Assembly (NCBI RefSeq): GCF_014650775.1
Contig: NZ_BMVP01000015.1
Span: forward strand, 62,001-126,000
Source: Streptomyces cirratus
GTDB lineage: Bacteria > Actinomycetota > Actinomycetes > Streptomycetales > Streptomycetaceae
DNA length: 64,000 bases
Direction: 5' to 3'
The notes under the pieces: generated by a model
Seen by the model: only the letters and a program-made list of their open reading frames with translations
Database searches by the model: none
Told to the model about the DNA's origin: nothing
Translations under genes and position numbers: made by a program
Part shown: positions 40,967 to 48,475 of the stretch, one piece after another
Numbering within the stretch: position 1 is the first letter of the stretch
Layout of the letters: each line of letters starts with the position of its first letter

Positions 40967-42452
40967 TGCCCACCCCGGGCATGGGCAACGGCACGCCTGT
41001 CGCGGGCATGGGCAGTGGCACGCCCGTCGCGGGGGCGGGCCGGCGCGACTCCTCCTTCTTTCGCCGTGCGACCTCCTCGCGCAGCTCGCGGTAACGCTCC
41101 TCAGCGATCAGGGCGGAGATCATGGGGGCGTAGAACGCGCCGTCCCCGACCAGCCGGATCCGCTCCGGGGTGATCTCCGCGTAGCCCCGCTCGGCCAGGG
41201 CGTCCCAGACGGTGGCGAACTTCTCGTAGACGTTGACGCCGAAGGCGGCGCGGTACTGGGTCCGGTCGACCTCCGTGCTGATGAGGCTGCGGAAGAGCAG
41301 CATCATCAGCCAGTCGTCGGGGGTGTGCCGAAAGCCCCGCTCGACCGGGAAGCGGCCGTGGTCGATGGCCGCCTTGTACTGGGACAGGCTGCGATGGTTG
41401 ATGAACGACCAGGAGCGGCCCGACGGGAGCGCGGGGTTGCCGAAGAAGGTGATCGCCGCGTAGCCGAGCCCCAGCGTGTCCATGTGCTCGAAACGGGGGA
41501 GGTAGCCCTCGCGGAAATCGCGGGCCGCAGGGTCGCCCGGGCGGCGGAAGTTGTACGTGGAGAGCTGCTGGTAGCCGCGGTCGAGCAGGAAGTCGCGCCC
41601 CGCGCGGTACATCTCCAGGTTGGCCAGGGTACTGGGCAGCTCGTGGTAGCGGTTGAGCGCGAAGTCGGTCGGGCCGCCGACGTTCAGCTCGTAGTGGGTG
41701 ATGTCGTGAACGTCCCAGGAGACCAGTGTCTCCAGGTCCTCCAGCATGTTGTCCACGGTCTGCTGGGGCCAGCCGAAGATGAGGTCGACGTTGGCGGACA
41801 GCCCGAGTTCGCGGGCCCATTCCAGGCTCTGGACGACGTGCTTGGTCGTCTGTTTGCGCCCGCTGAGGCTGTTCAGCCGTTCGTTGATCTGCTGGACGCC
41901 CATGCTGATCCGGTTCATCCCGGAGTCGCGGACGGCTTCCATCTTCTCCCGCGTGAAGAGCTGGGGAATGCCCTCCAGGGTGAGGTCCGCCTGCTCCGAG
42001 ATCTCGGGGAAGAGGCGGCGCACCATGTCCATCAGCCGGTGGTAGACCGGGGCCCTGTAGAGGTTCGAGGTGCCCCCGCCGAAGTACGCCCCGGCGAGGA
42101 CGGAGCCTTCCATCTGCTCCCGGTACATCTCGGCTTCGCGTTCCACGTAGCCGTAGTAGTTCTCCAGGGCGGCGTTGCCCTGGAACTCCTCTACGGGGAA
42201 CAGGCAGTACCCGCACTTGCCGGGGTCGGTCTTGATGCAGTAGGGGACACCGACGTACAGGAACACCGGGGACTTGCCGACCGCTGCGCGCAGGTGGCGG
42301 CGGTCGTCGCCGATCTCTTCGAGTGGCACGGACAGCTCGTTCCAGTACCGCGGCGACGGGAAGCCGTGCTGGATCTTGTTGACCTGGCGCTCGCCGAGGT
42401 GGCTGTCGAGGTAGCTGTTGACGAAGTCGGGGCTCAGCACGGTCGCTGGCAC
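40956..42452 (-). CDS. HemN-like radical SAM enzyme, candidate cyclopropanase
   Basis: 498 residues. HemN-type landmarks occur in order: YVGVPYC then CGYC, YFGGGTSNLY (SAM contact), RISMGVQQINERLNSLSG and VDLIFGWPQQT. The cluster cysteines are Cys72, Cys80 and Cys83, spacing CX7CX2C rather than the usual CX3CX2C. HemN-like enzymes use one SAM as radical source and can transfer methylene from another; those working with iterative PKSs make cyclopropanes. The tail has a tandem repeat of ATGVPLPMP. GTG 42452 follows AGAGGGG. It is the second gene of the PKS operon, 55 bp after it. Confidence 0.88.
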   Translation of the reverse strand: MPATVLSPDFVNSYLDSHLGERQVNKIQHGFPSPRYWNELSVPLEEIGDDRRHLRAAVGKSPVFLYVGVPYCIKTDPGKCGYCLFPVEEFQGNAALENYYGYVEREAEMYREQMEGSVLAGAYFGGGTSNLYRAPVYHRLMDMVRRLFPEISEQADLTLEGIPQLFTREKMEAVRDSGMNRISMGVQQINERLNSLSGRKQTTKHVVQSLEWARELGLSANVDLIFGWPQQTVDNMLEDLETLVSWDVHDITHYELNVGGPTDFALNRYHELPSTLANLEMYRAGRDFLLDRGYQQLSTYNFRRPGDPAARDFREGYLPRFEHMDTLGLGYAAITFFGNPALPSGRSWSFINHRSLSQYKAAIDHGRFPVERGFRHTPDDWLMMLLFRSLISTEVDRTQYRAAFGVNVYEKFATVWDALAERGYAEITPERIRLVGDGAFYAPMISALIAEERYRELREEVARRKKEESRRPAPATGVPLPMPATGVPLPMPGVGSGG

Positions 42453-42507
42453 TTCCCCTCTTGGTGGGATTCGCCCGGTGGTCTGCCGGGTGTAACGGGA
42501 GGCAGGT

Positions 42508-45500
42508 TCAGGAGTCCGTCAGGGCGGTGGCGGCGCCGGCCGGGTCCGCCAGGATCACCCGTTCGAGGAGGTACCCCGCCAGTTCCTCGACGCTCTGGTA
42601 TTCCAGTGCCTCCATGGCCTTGAAGCGGAAGTCGAGCTTCTCCTGGATGCGCCGCTGGAGTGCCGTGACGCTCAGGGAGTCAAGGCCGATCTCCAGCAGG
42701 GCCAGGGAGGGGTCGAGGTCGTGGCTGTCGAACTCCAGATCGGCCGACATCCGTCCGAGCGTTTCGATGATCTCGTCGGTCAGCCAGGTGATGACCACTT
42801 GGCGGCGCTCTTCGGCCGGCAGGGACTCGACGCGCCCCCGCAGTTCCTGCCGTGCGTCTCCGCTCTCGCGGGAGGGGTCGCCGGGGGCCCGTGCGGCCGG
42901 GACGGCCGGGACGGCCAAGCTGTCGGTCAGCGAGGCGATGCGCCGGAACTCGACGTCCTCCATGTCCGCGAGGACGTTCCCGGTGTCGTCGAGGACGCGC
43001 AGGTCGGCCGTGAACGCTGCTGCGCTGTCGCCCGGCCGCAGCCGGACGTGCCCCCAGATCTGGTCGGAGAGGGGGCCGTGCAGCACCATGCGGCCGACGC
43101 GGACCGGGACGTAGGTCCCGCCCCTGGCCGCGCCGTCGTGCGCCGCGGCGGCGGTCAAGTGCAGGCAGCCGTCGAGCATGGTGGCGAACCGGTGCTCGTG
43201 GCTCACGCGGGACGCCCCGTCCGGAGCGGCCGTGATCCGGCCCAGTGCCTGGCCGCCTGCCTCGTCGAGCCACAGCTCGCGGACGGTGGAGAAGCTCGCG
43301 CCGTACTCCATGCCGTCCTCGCGCAGCCGCCCGTAGAGCCGCCCGGGCGCCAGCTCGGTGGGCATCGCGGCGCGGAGCTCCTCGAGGCGGGTCCCGGAGC
43401 GGTCCTGCCGCGCGGCCGGTCCGACCTTTCCCTGGCAGTACCGGGGCGGGGCGTCCCCGTCGGATCCGGCCACGGTGAACCGGAAGTGGCCGTCCGTGGC
43501 GGAGCCGTCGTCCTCCAGGTCGACGTGGACGCCGCTGGTCCTAGCGGGGGCCAGGAGGAGAGGCCGGACGAAGCCGACGTCGGTCAGCTCGACCGGCGCG
43601 GAGGTGTGGCCGTTGGCCGAGGCGTAGGCCTTGACGGCCAGTTCCAGGTAGCCGGTGGCCGGAAAAACCGTCGACCCGAGGATGCGGTGGTCCGCCCACG
43701 GCGTGCCCGGAGGCAGGTCGTGCCGGTGGACGGTCCGGGTGGCGGGCCGCGGCTCGGCCGGGGCCGCCTTCCGGCCGGGAGCCGCTTCCGCCTGCCCGTC
43801 GTGGCCGGCGTCCGGCGCGGGCGTCAGCCAGTACCGGTCCTTGCGGAACGGGTACTGCGGGGCCGACGAGGTACGGCGGTGGCGCGGGCCCCGGTAGAGC
43901 GCGGGCAGGTCGACGGCGGCCCCCGCCGTGAACAGGGCGCCCACGGTGGCAAGGAGGTTGCGTACGTCGCGCCCGTCGCGCAGCAGGGTGGGGATCACGG
44001 TGACGCTGTCGGGGCCGAACGCCTCCGGGACGTGCGCCCGCAGGGCGGGGTGCGGACCGATCTCGACGACCACGGTGCACCCGAGGGCGGCCACCGCACG
44101 CATGCCGTCGTGGAACCGGACGGGGCGGCGGGCCTGCCGGCTCCAGTATTCCGGTCCTTCCGCGCCGGTCAGGGCCTCGCCCGTGACGTTGGAGAACACC
44201 GGTACGGCCGGAGCGGCCGGGCGCAGGCCCGCGGCCGCCTTGGCCAGCTCGGGCAGGACCGGGTCGATCAGCGGCGAGTGGAAGGCGTGGGAGGTGCGCA
44301 GCCGGGCGGTCGGGCTGCGGTAGGTCTCGGCGAGGCGCGCCACCTCGTCCACGGCCTCTGCCCGGCCCGAGACGACCACGGAGCGCGGGCCGTTCACGGC
44401 GGCGACGCAGACGTCGGCCTCCCGCCCGGCAACCCAGCCCTGCACGGTCTCCGGGTCCGCGGCGACGGCCAGCATCACGCCGTCGCGCGGCAGTGCGGCC
44501 ATGAGCCGGCCGCGCAGCGCGGTGAAGCGGGCGGCGTCCTCCAGGGACAGCATGCCGGCCACGCACGCGGCGGCGAGCTCGCCGACGCTGTGCCCGGCCA
44601 CCGCGTCCGGGACGACTCCCCAGGAACGCAGCTGGGCGGCGAGCGCGTACTCGACGGCGAACAGCGCCGGCTGTGCCAGGAGCGTGTCGTCGAGCGCCTC
44701 CGCGGGCTGCTCTTCGAAGAGGATCCGCCGCAGCGGAACGGGCAGTTCGCCGTCGAGTACGTCGGAGCACCGGTCGATGGCGTCGGCGAAGACCGGTTCG
44801 CTCTCGTACAGCTCGCGGGCCATGCCCGGGTACTGAACGCCCTGGCCGGTGAAAACGAAGGCGGTCCGGGCGCGCTTGGCCGGATGCCCGCTGGAGACCG
44901 ACGGCGGTGTCCGGCGGGTCCGCCACAGCCGGAGGTCGCCTGCGATCTCGATGCCGCTCCGCCCGGTCACCGCGAGCCGATGGCGGTGCGCGGCGCGCCC
45001 GGCGGCGGCGGTGAAGACGGCCGCGGGCAGGGTCTCCCGGTCGGTCCCGGCGAGGTGCTCCGCCCAGCGGTCGGCCAGGACGTCCAGACTCTCGGGGGAC
45101 TTGGCGGACAGCACCAGCAGTTCGGCGGGGCGCGGCTGGGGCTTTGGCTGGGGCTGGGGCCGCGGTGCCTCCCGCAGGATCGCGTGGGCGTTGGTGCCGC
45201 TGTAGCCGTAGGAGTTGACGGCGGCCAGGCGCGGAGCGTCCCCGCGTGGCCAGGGCACGGACTCGGTGGGGATCTCCACCGTGGCACCGTTCAGATCGAT
45301 CTTGGGGTTCAGCCGGTCCAAGTGGATGCTGGGGTAGATGGTCTCGTGGTGCAGGGAGAGGGCGGCCTTGACGACGCCGAGGAGTCCGGCGGCGGCTTCG
45401 GTGTGCCCGAAGTTGCTCTTCACCGAGCCGACGTACAGCGGCCGGCCCGCGGTGCGGACCCGGCCGTACGCGTTGACGATGGCGCCCATCTCGATGGGGT

Positions 45501-46461
45501 CGCCGACCGGGGTTCCGGTGCCGTGCGCCTCAACGTAATCGACCTGGGCGGGGTCGATGCCGGTACGGGAGAGCACGGTGCGGATCACCTGCTCCTGGGC
45601 CCGGCTGTTGGGGGTGGTCAACGCGGGGGTGCGCCCGTCGTGGTTGATCGCGGTACCGACGATGCTGGCCAGGATCGGGTCGCCCCGCTCTTCGGCGAGC
45701 GACTGACGGCGCAGCAGGACGGCCACGCAGCCCTCGCTGCGGACGTAGCCGTCCGCCTGCGCGTCGAACGCCCGGCACTGCCCGCTGGGGGAGAACAGGC
45801 CCACCTTGCAGAAAGCGATGTGGACCTCGGGGTTGAGGATCAGATTGACCCCGGCAACGACGGCTGAGTCGCACTCGCCGGTGAGGATGGACTGCCGGGC
45901 GAGGTGGAGGGCGACCAGTGACCCGGAGCAGGCGGTGTCGACCGCCAAGCACGGCCCCTTCAGGTCGAGGAAGTGGGCGATGCGGCCGGCGCTGATGCTG
46001 ATCGCGTCGCTCATCGCGTCGTAGCCCGTGATGCCGTTGAGGCCCATGGCGTCGTGTTTGAGGACGAAGTAGCTGTTGCTGTTCATCAGCGCCAGGAAGA
46101 CGCCGGTGTTGCTGCCCCTGATCTCGTCGGGATCCTGCCCCGCGTGCTCCAGGGCGTGCCACACGGTCTGCAGGAGCAGGCGCTGCTGAGGGTCCATGCG
46201 GACCGCCTCGGCGTCCGGGATCCCGAAGAACGCCGCGTCGAAGCGGTCGACGTCGTCTACGAATCCGCCGTGGCGGACGTAGGTCTTGCCCGGGGCCAGA
46301 GGGTCGGGATCGTAGAACTCGTCCACGTCCCACCGGCTGGACGGGAGCTCCTCGATGCAGTCGCGCCCTTCCCGCAGAACCGTCTGCATGTCATCCAGCC
46401 CGTGCACTTTACCGGGGAGCGTGCACCCGATCCCGACCAATGCAATGGGCTCAGCATCCAT
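42508..46461 (-). CDS. Single-module type I PKS, KS-AT-DH-ACP, probably iterative
   Basis: 1317 residues. KS (1-430): Cys178 in DTACSGSL, His313 in EAHGTGT and His353 in KSNFGHTEAAAG. AT (about 530-860): Ser625 in GHSVGE, with HAFHSP at 725-730 predicting malonyl-CoA. DH (about 905-1190): His925 in DHRILGSTVFP and Asp1097 with His1101 in MLDGCLH. ACP (about 1215-1300): Ser1262 in GLDSL. There is no KR, ER or TE. Full KS and ACP without docking extensions, and a lone module, suggest iterative use. ATG 46461 has AAGGAG 8 bases upstream. It heads the operon with the radical SAM and KR genes. Confidence 0.94.
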   Translation of the reverse strand: MDAEPIALVGIGCTLPGKVHGLDDMQTVLREGRDCIEELPSSRWDVDEFYDPDPLAPGKTYVRHGGFVDDVDRFDAAFFGIPDAEAVRMDPQQRLLLQTVWHALEHAGQDPDEIRGSNTGVFLALMNSNSYFVLKHDAMGLNGITGYDAMSDAISISAGRIAHFLDLKGPCLAVDTACSGSLVALHLARQSILTGECDSAVVAGVNLILNPEVHIAFCKVGLFSPSGQCRAFDAQADGYVRSEGCVAVLLRRQSLAEERGDPILASIVGTAINHDGRTPALTTPNSRAQEQVIRTVLSRTGIDPAQVDYVEAHGTGTPVGDPIEMGAIVNAYGRVRTAGRPLYVGSVKSNFGHTEAAAGLLGVVKAALSLHHETIYPSIHLDRLNPKIDLNGATVEIPTESVPWPRGDAPRLAAVNSYGYSGTNAHAILREAPRPQPQPKPQPRPAELLVLSAKSPESLDVLADRWAEHLAGTDRETLPAAVFTAAAGRAAHRHRLAVTGRSGIEIAGDLRLWRTRRTPPSVSSGHPAKRARTAFVFTGQGVQYPGMARELYESEPVFADAIDRCSDVLDGELPVPLRRILFEEQPAEALDDTLLAQPALFAVEYALAAQLRSWGVVPDAVAGHSVGELAAACVAGMLSLEDAARFTALRGRLMAALPRDGVMLAVAADPETVQGWVAGREADVCVAAVNGPRSVVVSGRAEAVDEVARLAETYRSPTARLRTSHAFHSPLIDPVLPELAKAAAGLRPAAPAVPVFSNVTGEALTGAEGPEYWSRQARRPVRFHDGMRAVAALGCTVVVEIGPHPALRAHVPEAFGPDSVTVIPTLLRDGRDVRNLLATVGALFTAGAAVDLPALYRGPRHRRTSSAPQYPFRKDRYWLTPAPDAGHDGQAEAAPGRKAAPAEPRPATRTVHRHDLPPGTPWADHRILGSTVFPATGYLELAVKAYASANGHTSAPVELTDVGFVRPLLLAPARTSGVHVDLEDDGSATDGHFRFTVAGSDGDAPPRYCQGKVGPAARQDRSGTRLEELRAAMPTELAPGRLYGRLREDGMEYGASFSTVRELWLDEAGGQALGRITAAPDGASRVSHEHRFATMLDGCLHLTAAAAHDGAARGGTYVPVRVGRMVLHGPLSDQIWGHVRLRPGDSAAAFTADLRVLDDTGNVLADMEDVEFRRIASLTDSLAVPAVPAARAPGDPSRESGDARQELRGRVESLPAEERRQVVITWLTDEIIETLGRMSADLEFDSHDLDPSLALLEIGLDSLSVTALQRRIQEKLDFRFKAMEALEYQSVEELAGYLLERVILADPAGAATALTDS

Positions 46462-47007
46462 GCGAACTTCTCCTTCAGCGGAGTGGGGGGTGGCGCTGTC
46501 GTGCAAAAGCCATCAGCGGCGGAACACCGAACGGATTCAGTGCCGGAAGCTCAAACCTCGAACGAATCGCTCCGGGCACAGGCGCTCACCGAGTTGATCT
46601 TCGGCGCACTGACAGGCTAGGTACGGACCAGGAAGGGGACAAGGAGCTCCAGGGAGTGACGCAACGCTCTCGAAGCGCACCAGGGGCGCACGGTGGCGGG
46701 CGCGCGCCTCCTCAGCCTGCACGGCGTGCGAGGCGTTCGGCCTCGCCGGGCGTTGCGCTCGGCCAGGATGCGCCGGGAGGCACCACGGACGCCGTCATAC
46801 GTGGACAGACCGACGGCGGGAGGGGACCCGCCTCGCCGCACCGGACTCCCGGGGAGCGCGTGGGGAGACTTGCCGCCGCACGGGGAGGCCGTGGGGAGTT
46901 CGAGCGGCACAAGCAGGAAAGCCCGTGAAAGCGCCTGAAGAAGAATCCGTGCAGGTCAGCACCCTGTGGCCACGGAAAACCGCAGGCCGCGGGGCTGACC
47001 ACGGGGC
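46462..47007. other. Spacer upstream of the PKS
   Basis: About 546 bp without a convincing gene. Short frames occur on both strands but lack ribosome sites. A promoter candidate for the PKS lies at 46614-46642. GGTCAGC (near 46956) and GCTGACC (near 46995) form the ends of an inverted repeat near the right junction of the island. Confidence 0.5.
46614..46642 (-). promoter_or_regulatory. Candidate promoter of the PKS operon
   Basis: On the minus strand TTGTCC (46642-46637), a 17-bp spacer and TAGCCT (46619-46614). It would give a leader of about 145 bases before the PKS ATG at 46461. The -35 is a moderate match. Confidence 0.5.
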
Positions 47008-47112
47008 CTACATGACGTAGGTCCCGAGATCGTCGGCCTCGACGATCCCCGGCAGCGAGCCGCCCTCACGCAGAGGCGTGACGTAGCGGGTCGCCGTCAC
47101 TTCTGTAAGCAT
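47008..47112 (-). pseudogene. Truncated copy of the HipA-like gene, first 34 codons
   Basis: ATG 47112 to TAG 47008. The 34 residues differ from the intact gene only at residue 6 (Thr for Ile), and the stop follows directly where homology ends. Most base differences are silent, so this looks like an allele from a related strain rather than a decayed duplicate. It probably makes no functional product. Confidence 0.85.
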
Positions 47113-47127
47113 TTCCCGAGGGTATCC
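47011..47127 (-). repeat. Direct repeat, right copy
   Basis: Partner of 36582-36698: 117 bp without gaps, 8 mismatches by eye, including the leader of the truncated HipA-like copy. Similarity ends abruptly at CATGACG on one side and after GGTATCC on the other. Confidence 0.9.
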
Positions 47128-47134
47128 ATTCAGC

Positions 47135-47242
47135 TCAGCCGGTTCCCCGCCCCCTGAGAAGTACCGAGGGCTCCCCCGCCAGCGCAGGCGTCGTGATCGC
47201 CGCGACCCACCGGGTTTCCACGGGCCGAAGCCGTTCGGTCAT
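47135..47242 (-). CDS. Short ORF coupled to the isochorismatase-like gene, possibly a truncated gene
   Basis: 35 residues (MTERLRPVETRWVAAITTPA at the start). Its ATG overlaps the TGA of the isochorismatase-like gene in ATGA, so it would be translated. It ends 8 bp from the right direct repeat, which raises the possibility that a longer gene was cut by the island. I do not recognise it and it could be a chance frame. Confidence 0.3.
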   Translation of the reverse strand: MTERLRPVETRWVAAITTPALAGEPSVLLRGRGTG

Positions 47243-47877
47243 CCGCCGGACGGGGGATGACCGGCCCACTGCTTGAGCAGTGCTTCGGTGGTGGTGATGG
47301 CCGCGACGAGGGAGAGGGAGTTGCGCAGCACCGCGTCCGTGTAGGTGGCGGGGACGCCGCAGATGGCGTCCGAGGGGACCACCACCCGGTAGCCGAGGTT
47401 CACGGCGTCGAAGACGGTGTTGGGGATGGCGATGTTGGACGAGACCCCGGTCACGACCAGCGTGCGGATGTCGAGGTTGCGCAGCAGCGGGTCGAGGTCG
47501 GTGCCGGCCATCGGTGAGAGCCCGTGGAGGCGGCGTACGACGAGGTCCCGCTCGGCCACCTCGATGGGTGCGGCGACCTGGACGGCGCGGCTTCCGGAGA
47601 GCTGGCGCACCGGCAGCTTCCCGGCGGCCCGGAAGAGCCGGGCGTTGGTGTTGGCCCCGAGCCCGTCGGGTCTGCGTTCGGCGACCGCGTGCAGCACCTG
47701 CACCCCGGCCCGGTGCGCGGCGGCGACCAAGGCGGCGACCCGGCCCAGCATCCCCGACTCCCGTGCTTCCAGAGCCAGTTCGGGCAGCGCGCTCTCGGCC
47801 CCGACCACGCCGCTTTGGCATTCGACGGTGAGCAGCGCGGTGGTGGCGGTTTCCGGTGCGGGCGCGAGTTCCGGCAT
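47239..47877 (-). CDS. Isochorismatase-like (cysteine hydrolase superfamily) protein lacking catalytic residues
   Basis: 212 residues of the isochorismatase fold: LLTVECQSGVVGAESAL, VRQLSGSRAVQV and VVTGVSSNIAIPNTVFDAVN. In active cysteine hydrolases the first motif has Asp (here Glu in VECQ) and the central motif has Cys (here the SNIAIPNT segment has none). The late CGVPATY is the only cysteine there and is too far along. True isochorismatases also lack the Cys but keep the Asp. A binding role or altered chemistry is possible. It diverges from the PPOX-family gene. Confidence 0.86.
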   Translation of the reverse strand: MPELAPAPETATTALLTVECQSGVVGAESALPELALEARESGMLGRVAALVAAAHRAGVQVLHAVAERRPDGLGANTNARLFRAAGKLPVRQLSGSRAVQVAAPIEVAERDLVVRRLHGLSPMAGTDLDPLLRNLDIRTLVVTGVSSNIAIPNTVFDAVNLGYRVVVPSDAICGVPATYTDAVLRNSLSLVAAITTTEALLKQWAGHPPSGG

Positions 47878-47953
47878 GGCTCCCCCTGGCGTGACGACCG
47901 TCGATCCCGCATGATTCCTGACACACAGTCAGATGTGAAGGGGTGCGGGACGC

Positions 47954-48427
47954 ATGGACGGGACGCGTGTGGAGGGAACCCAGCGGCGGGGCCGGCGCAT
48001 CATGATGACCGACGGGGAAGTGGACGCCTTCCTGCGCGAGCAGCGCACCTGCCGGGTGGCCACGGTCTCCCCCGACGGGCGCCCGCACGTGGGCGCCCTG
48101 TGGTTCGCCTGGGACGGCCGGTCGCTGTGGCTGTACTCGATCACGCGCAGCCGCCGCTGGTCGGACCTGCGCGCGGATCCGCGGATCTCGGTGGTCGTGG
48201 ACGCGGGTGAGGCGTACGACGAACTGCGCGGGGTCGAGCTCTGCGGCAGCGCCGTCTTCGTGGGCGAGGCCCCGCGCACCGGTGAGCCCTGCCCCGAACT
48301 CGCGGAGCCGGAGCGCCTGTTCCCGGCCAAGAACTTCGGCATCGCGGAGATGCCGCACGACGGGCGGCACGCCTGGATCAAGCTCACCCCGGACTCGGTC
48401 GTCTCCTGGGACTTCCGCAAGCTGTAG
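47954..48427 (+). CDS. Pyridoxamine-5'-phosphate-oxidase-like flavin-binding protein
   Basis: 157 residues of split-barrel fold: FLREQRTCRVATVSPDGRPH, VGALWFAWDGRSLWLYS and SRRWSDLRADPRISVVVDAG. Such proteins bind FMN or F420 and often reduce small molecules; true PdxH residues are not evident, so the substrate is open. ATG 47954 is preferred because an HTH-like leader is absent and the fold begins within 20 residues; an internal start near 48000 is possible. It converges with the LysR gene, sharing a repeat-element terminator. Confidence 0.88.
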   Translation: MDGTRVEGTQRRGRRIMMTDGEVDAFLREQRTCRVATVSPDGRPHVGALWFAWDGRSLWLYSITRSRRWSDLRADPRISVVVDAGEAYDELRGVELCGSAVFVGEAPRTGEPCPELAEPERLFPAKNFGIAEMPHDGRHAWIKLTPDSVVSWDFRKL

Positions 48428-48438
48428 GGGCCGCCCTG

Positions 48439-48475
48439 GTGCTGTGACCGGAAAGGTTTGCCGGCCACAGCACTA
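48439..48475 (-). repeat. Palindromic repeat element, copy 2, forming terminator and stop codon
   Basis: GTGCTGTGACCGG (48439-48451) faces CCGGCCACAGCAC (48461-48473) around a 9-base loop. The one non-Watson-Crick pair is A/C on the plus sense but a G-U wobble in minus-sense RNA, consistent with use by the LysR transcript. CTA at 48473-48475 is the LysR stop, the same arrangement as copy 1 at 17833-17870. It also lies 11 bp after the PPOX-family stop. Confidence 0.8.

Larger units (their letters stand above)
36582..47127. mobile_element. Putative genomic island (polyketide locus) between direct repeats
   Basis: A segment of about 10.4 kb lies between two direct repeats of 117 bp taken from the 5' end of the HipA-like gene. 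It carries five genes: MMPL exporter, thioesterase, ketoreductase, radical SAM enzyme and PKS, plus a fragment of another PKS. Genes on either side are ordinary chromosomal types. No integrase, transposase or tRNA is present, so the mechanism was probably recombination or a lost integrase. Island status is inferred from repeats and content, not proven. Confidence 0.6.

Noticed and set aside
42721..45867. Long plus-strand open frame opposite the PKS
   Set aside because: Antisense shadow of the PKS, whose KS, AT, DH and ACP motifs are unambiguous on the minus strand.
36855..46461. Enediyne or polyunsaturated fatty acid synthase locus
   Set aside because: The PKS has neither the KR domain nor the terminal phosphopantetheinyl transferase domain expected for enediyne PKSs, and lacks the tandem ACPs expected for PUFA synthases.
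36582..47127. Integrative element with its own integrase
   Set aside because: No integrase, excisionase, replication or conjugation gene lies between the repeats, and there is no tRNA gene at either end.
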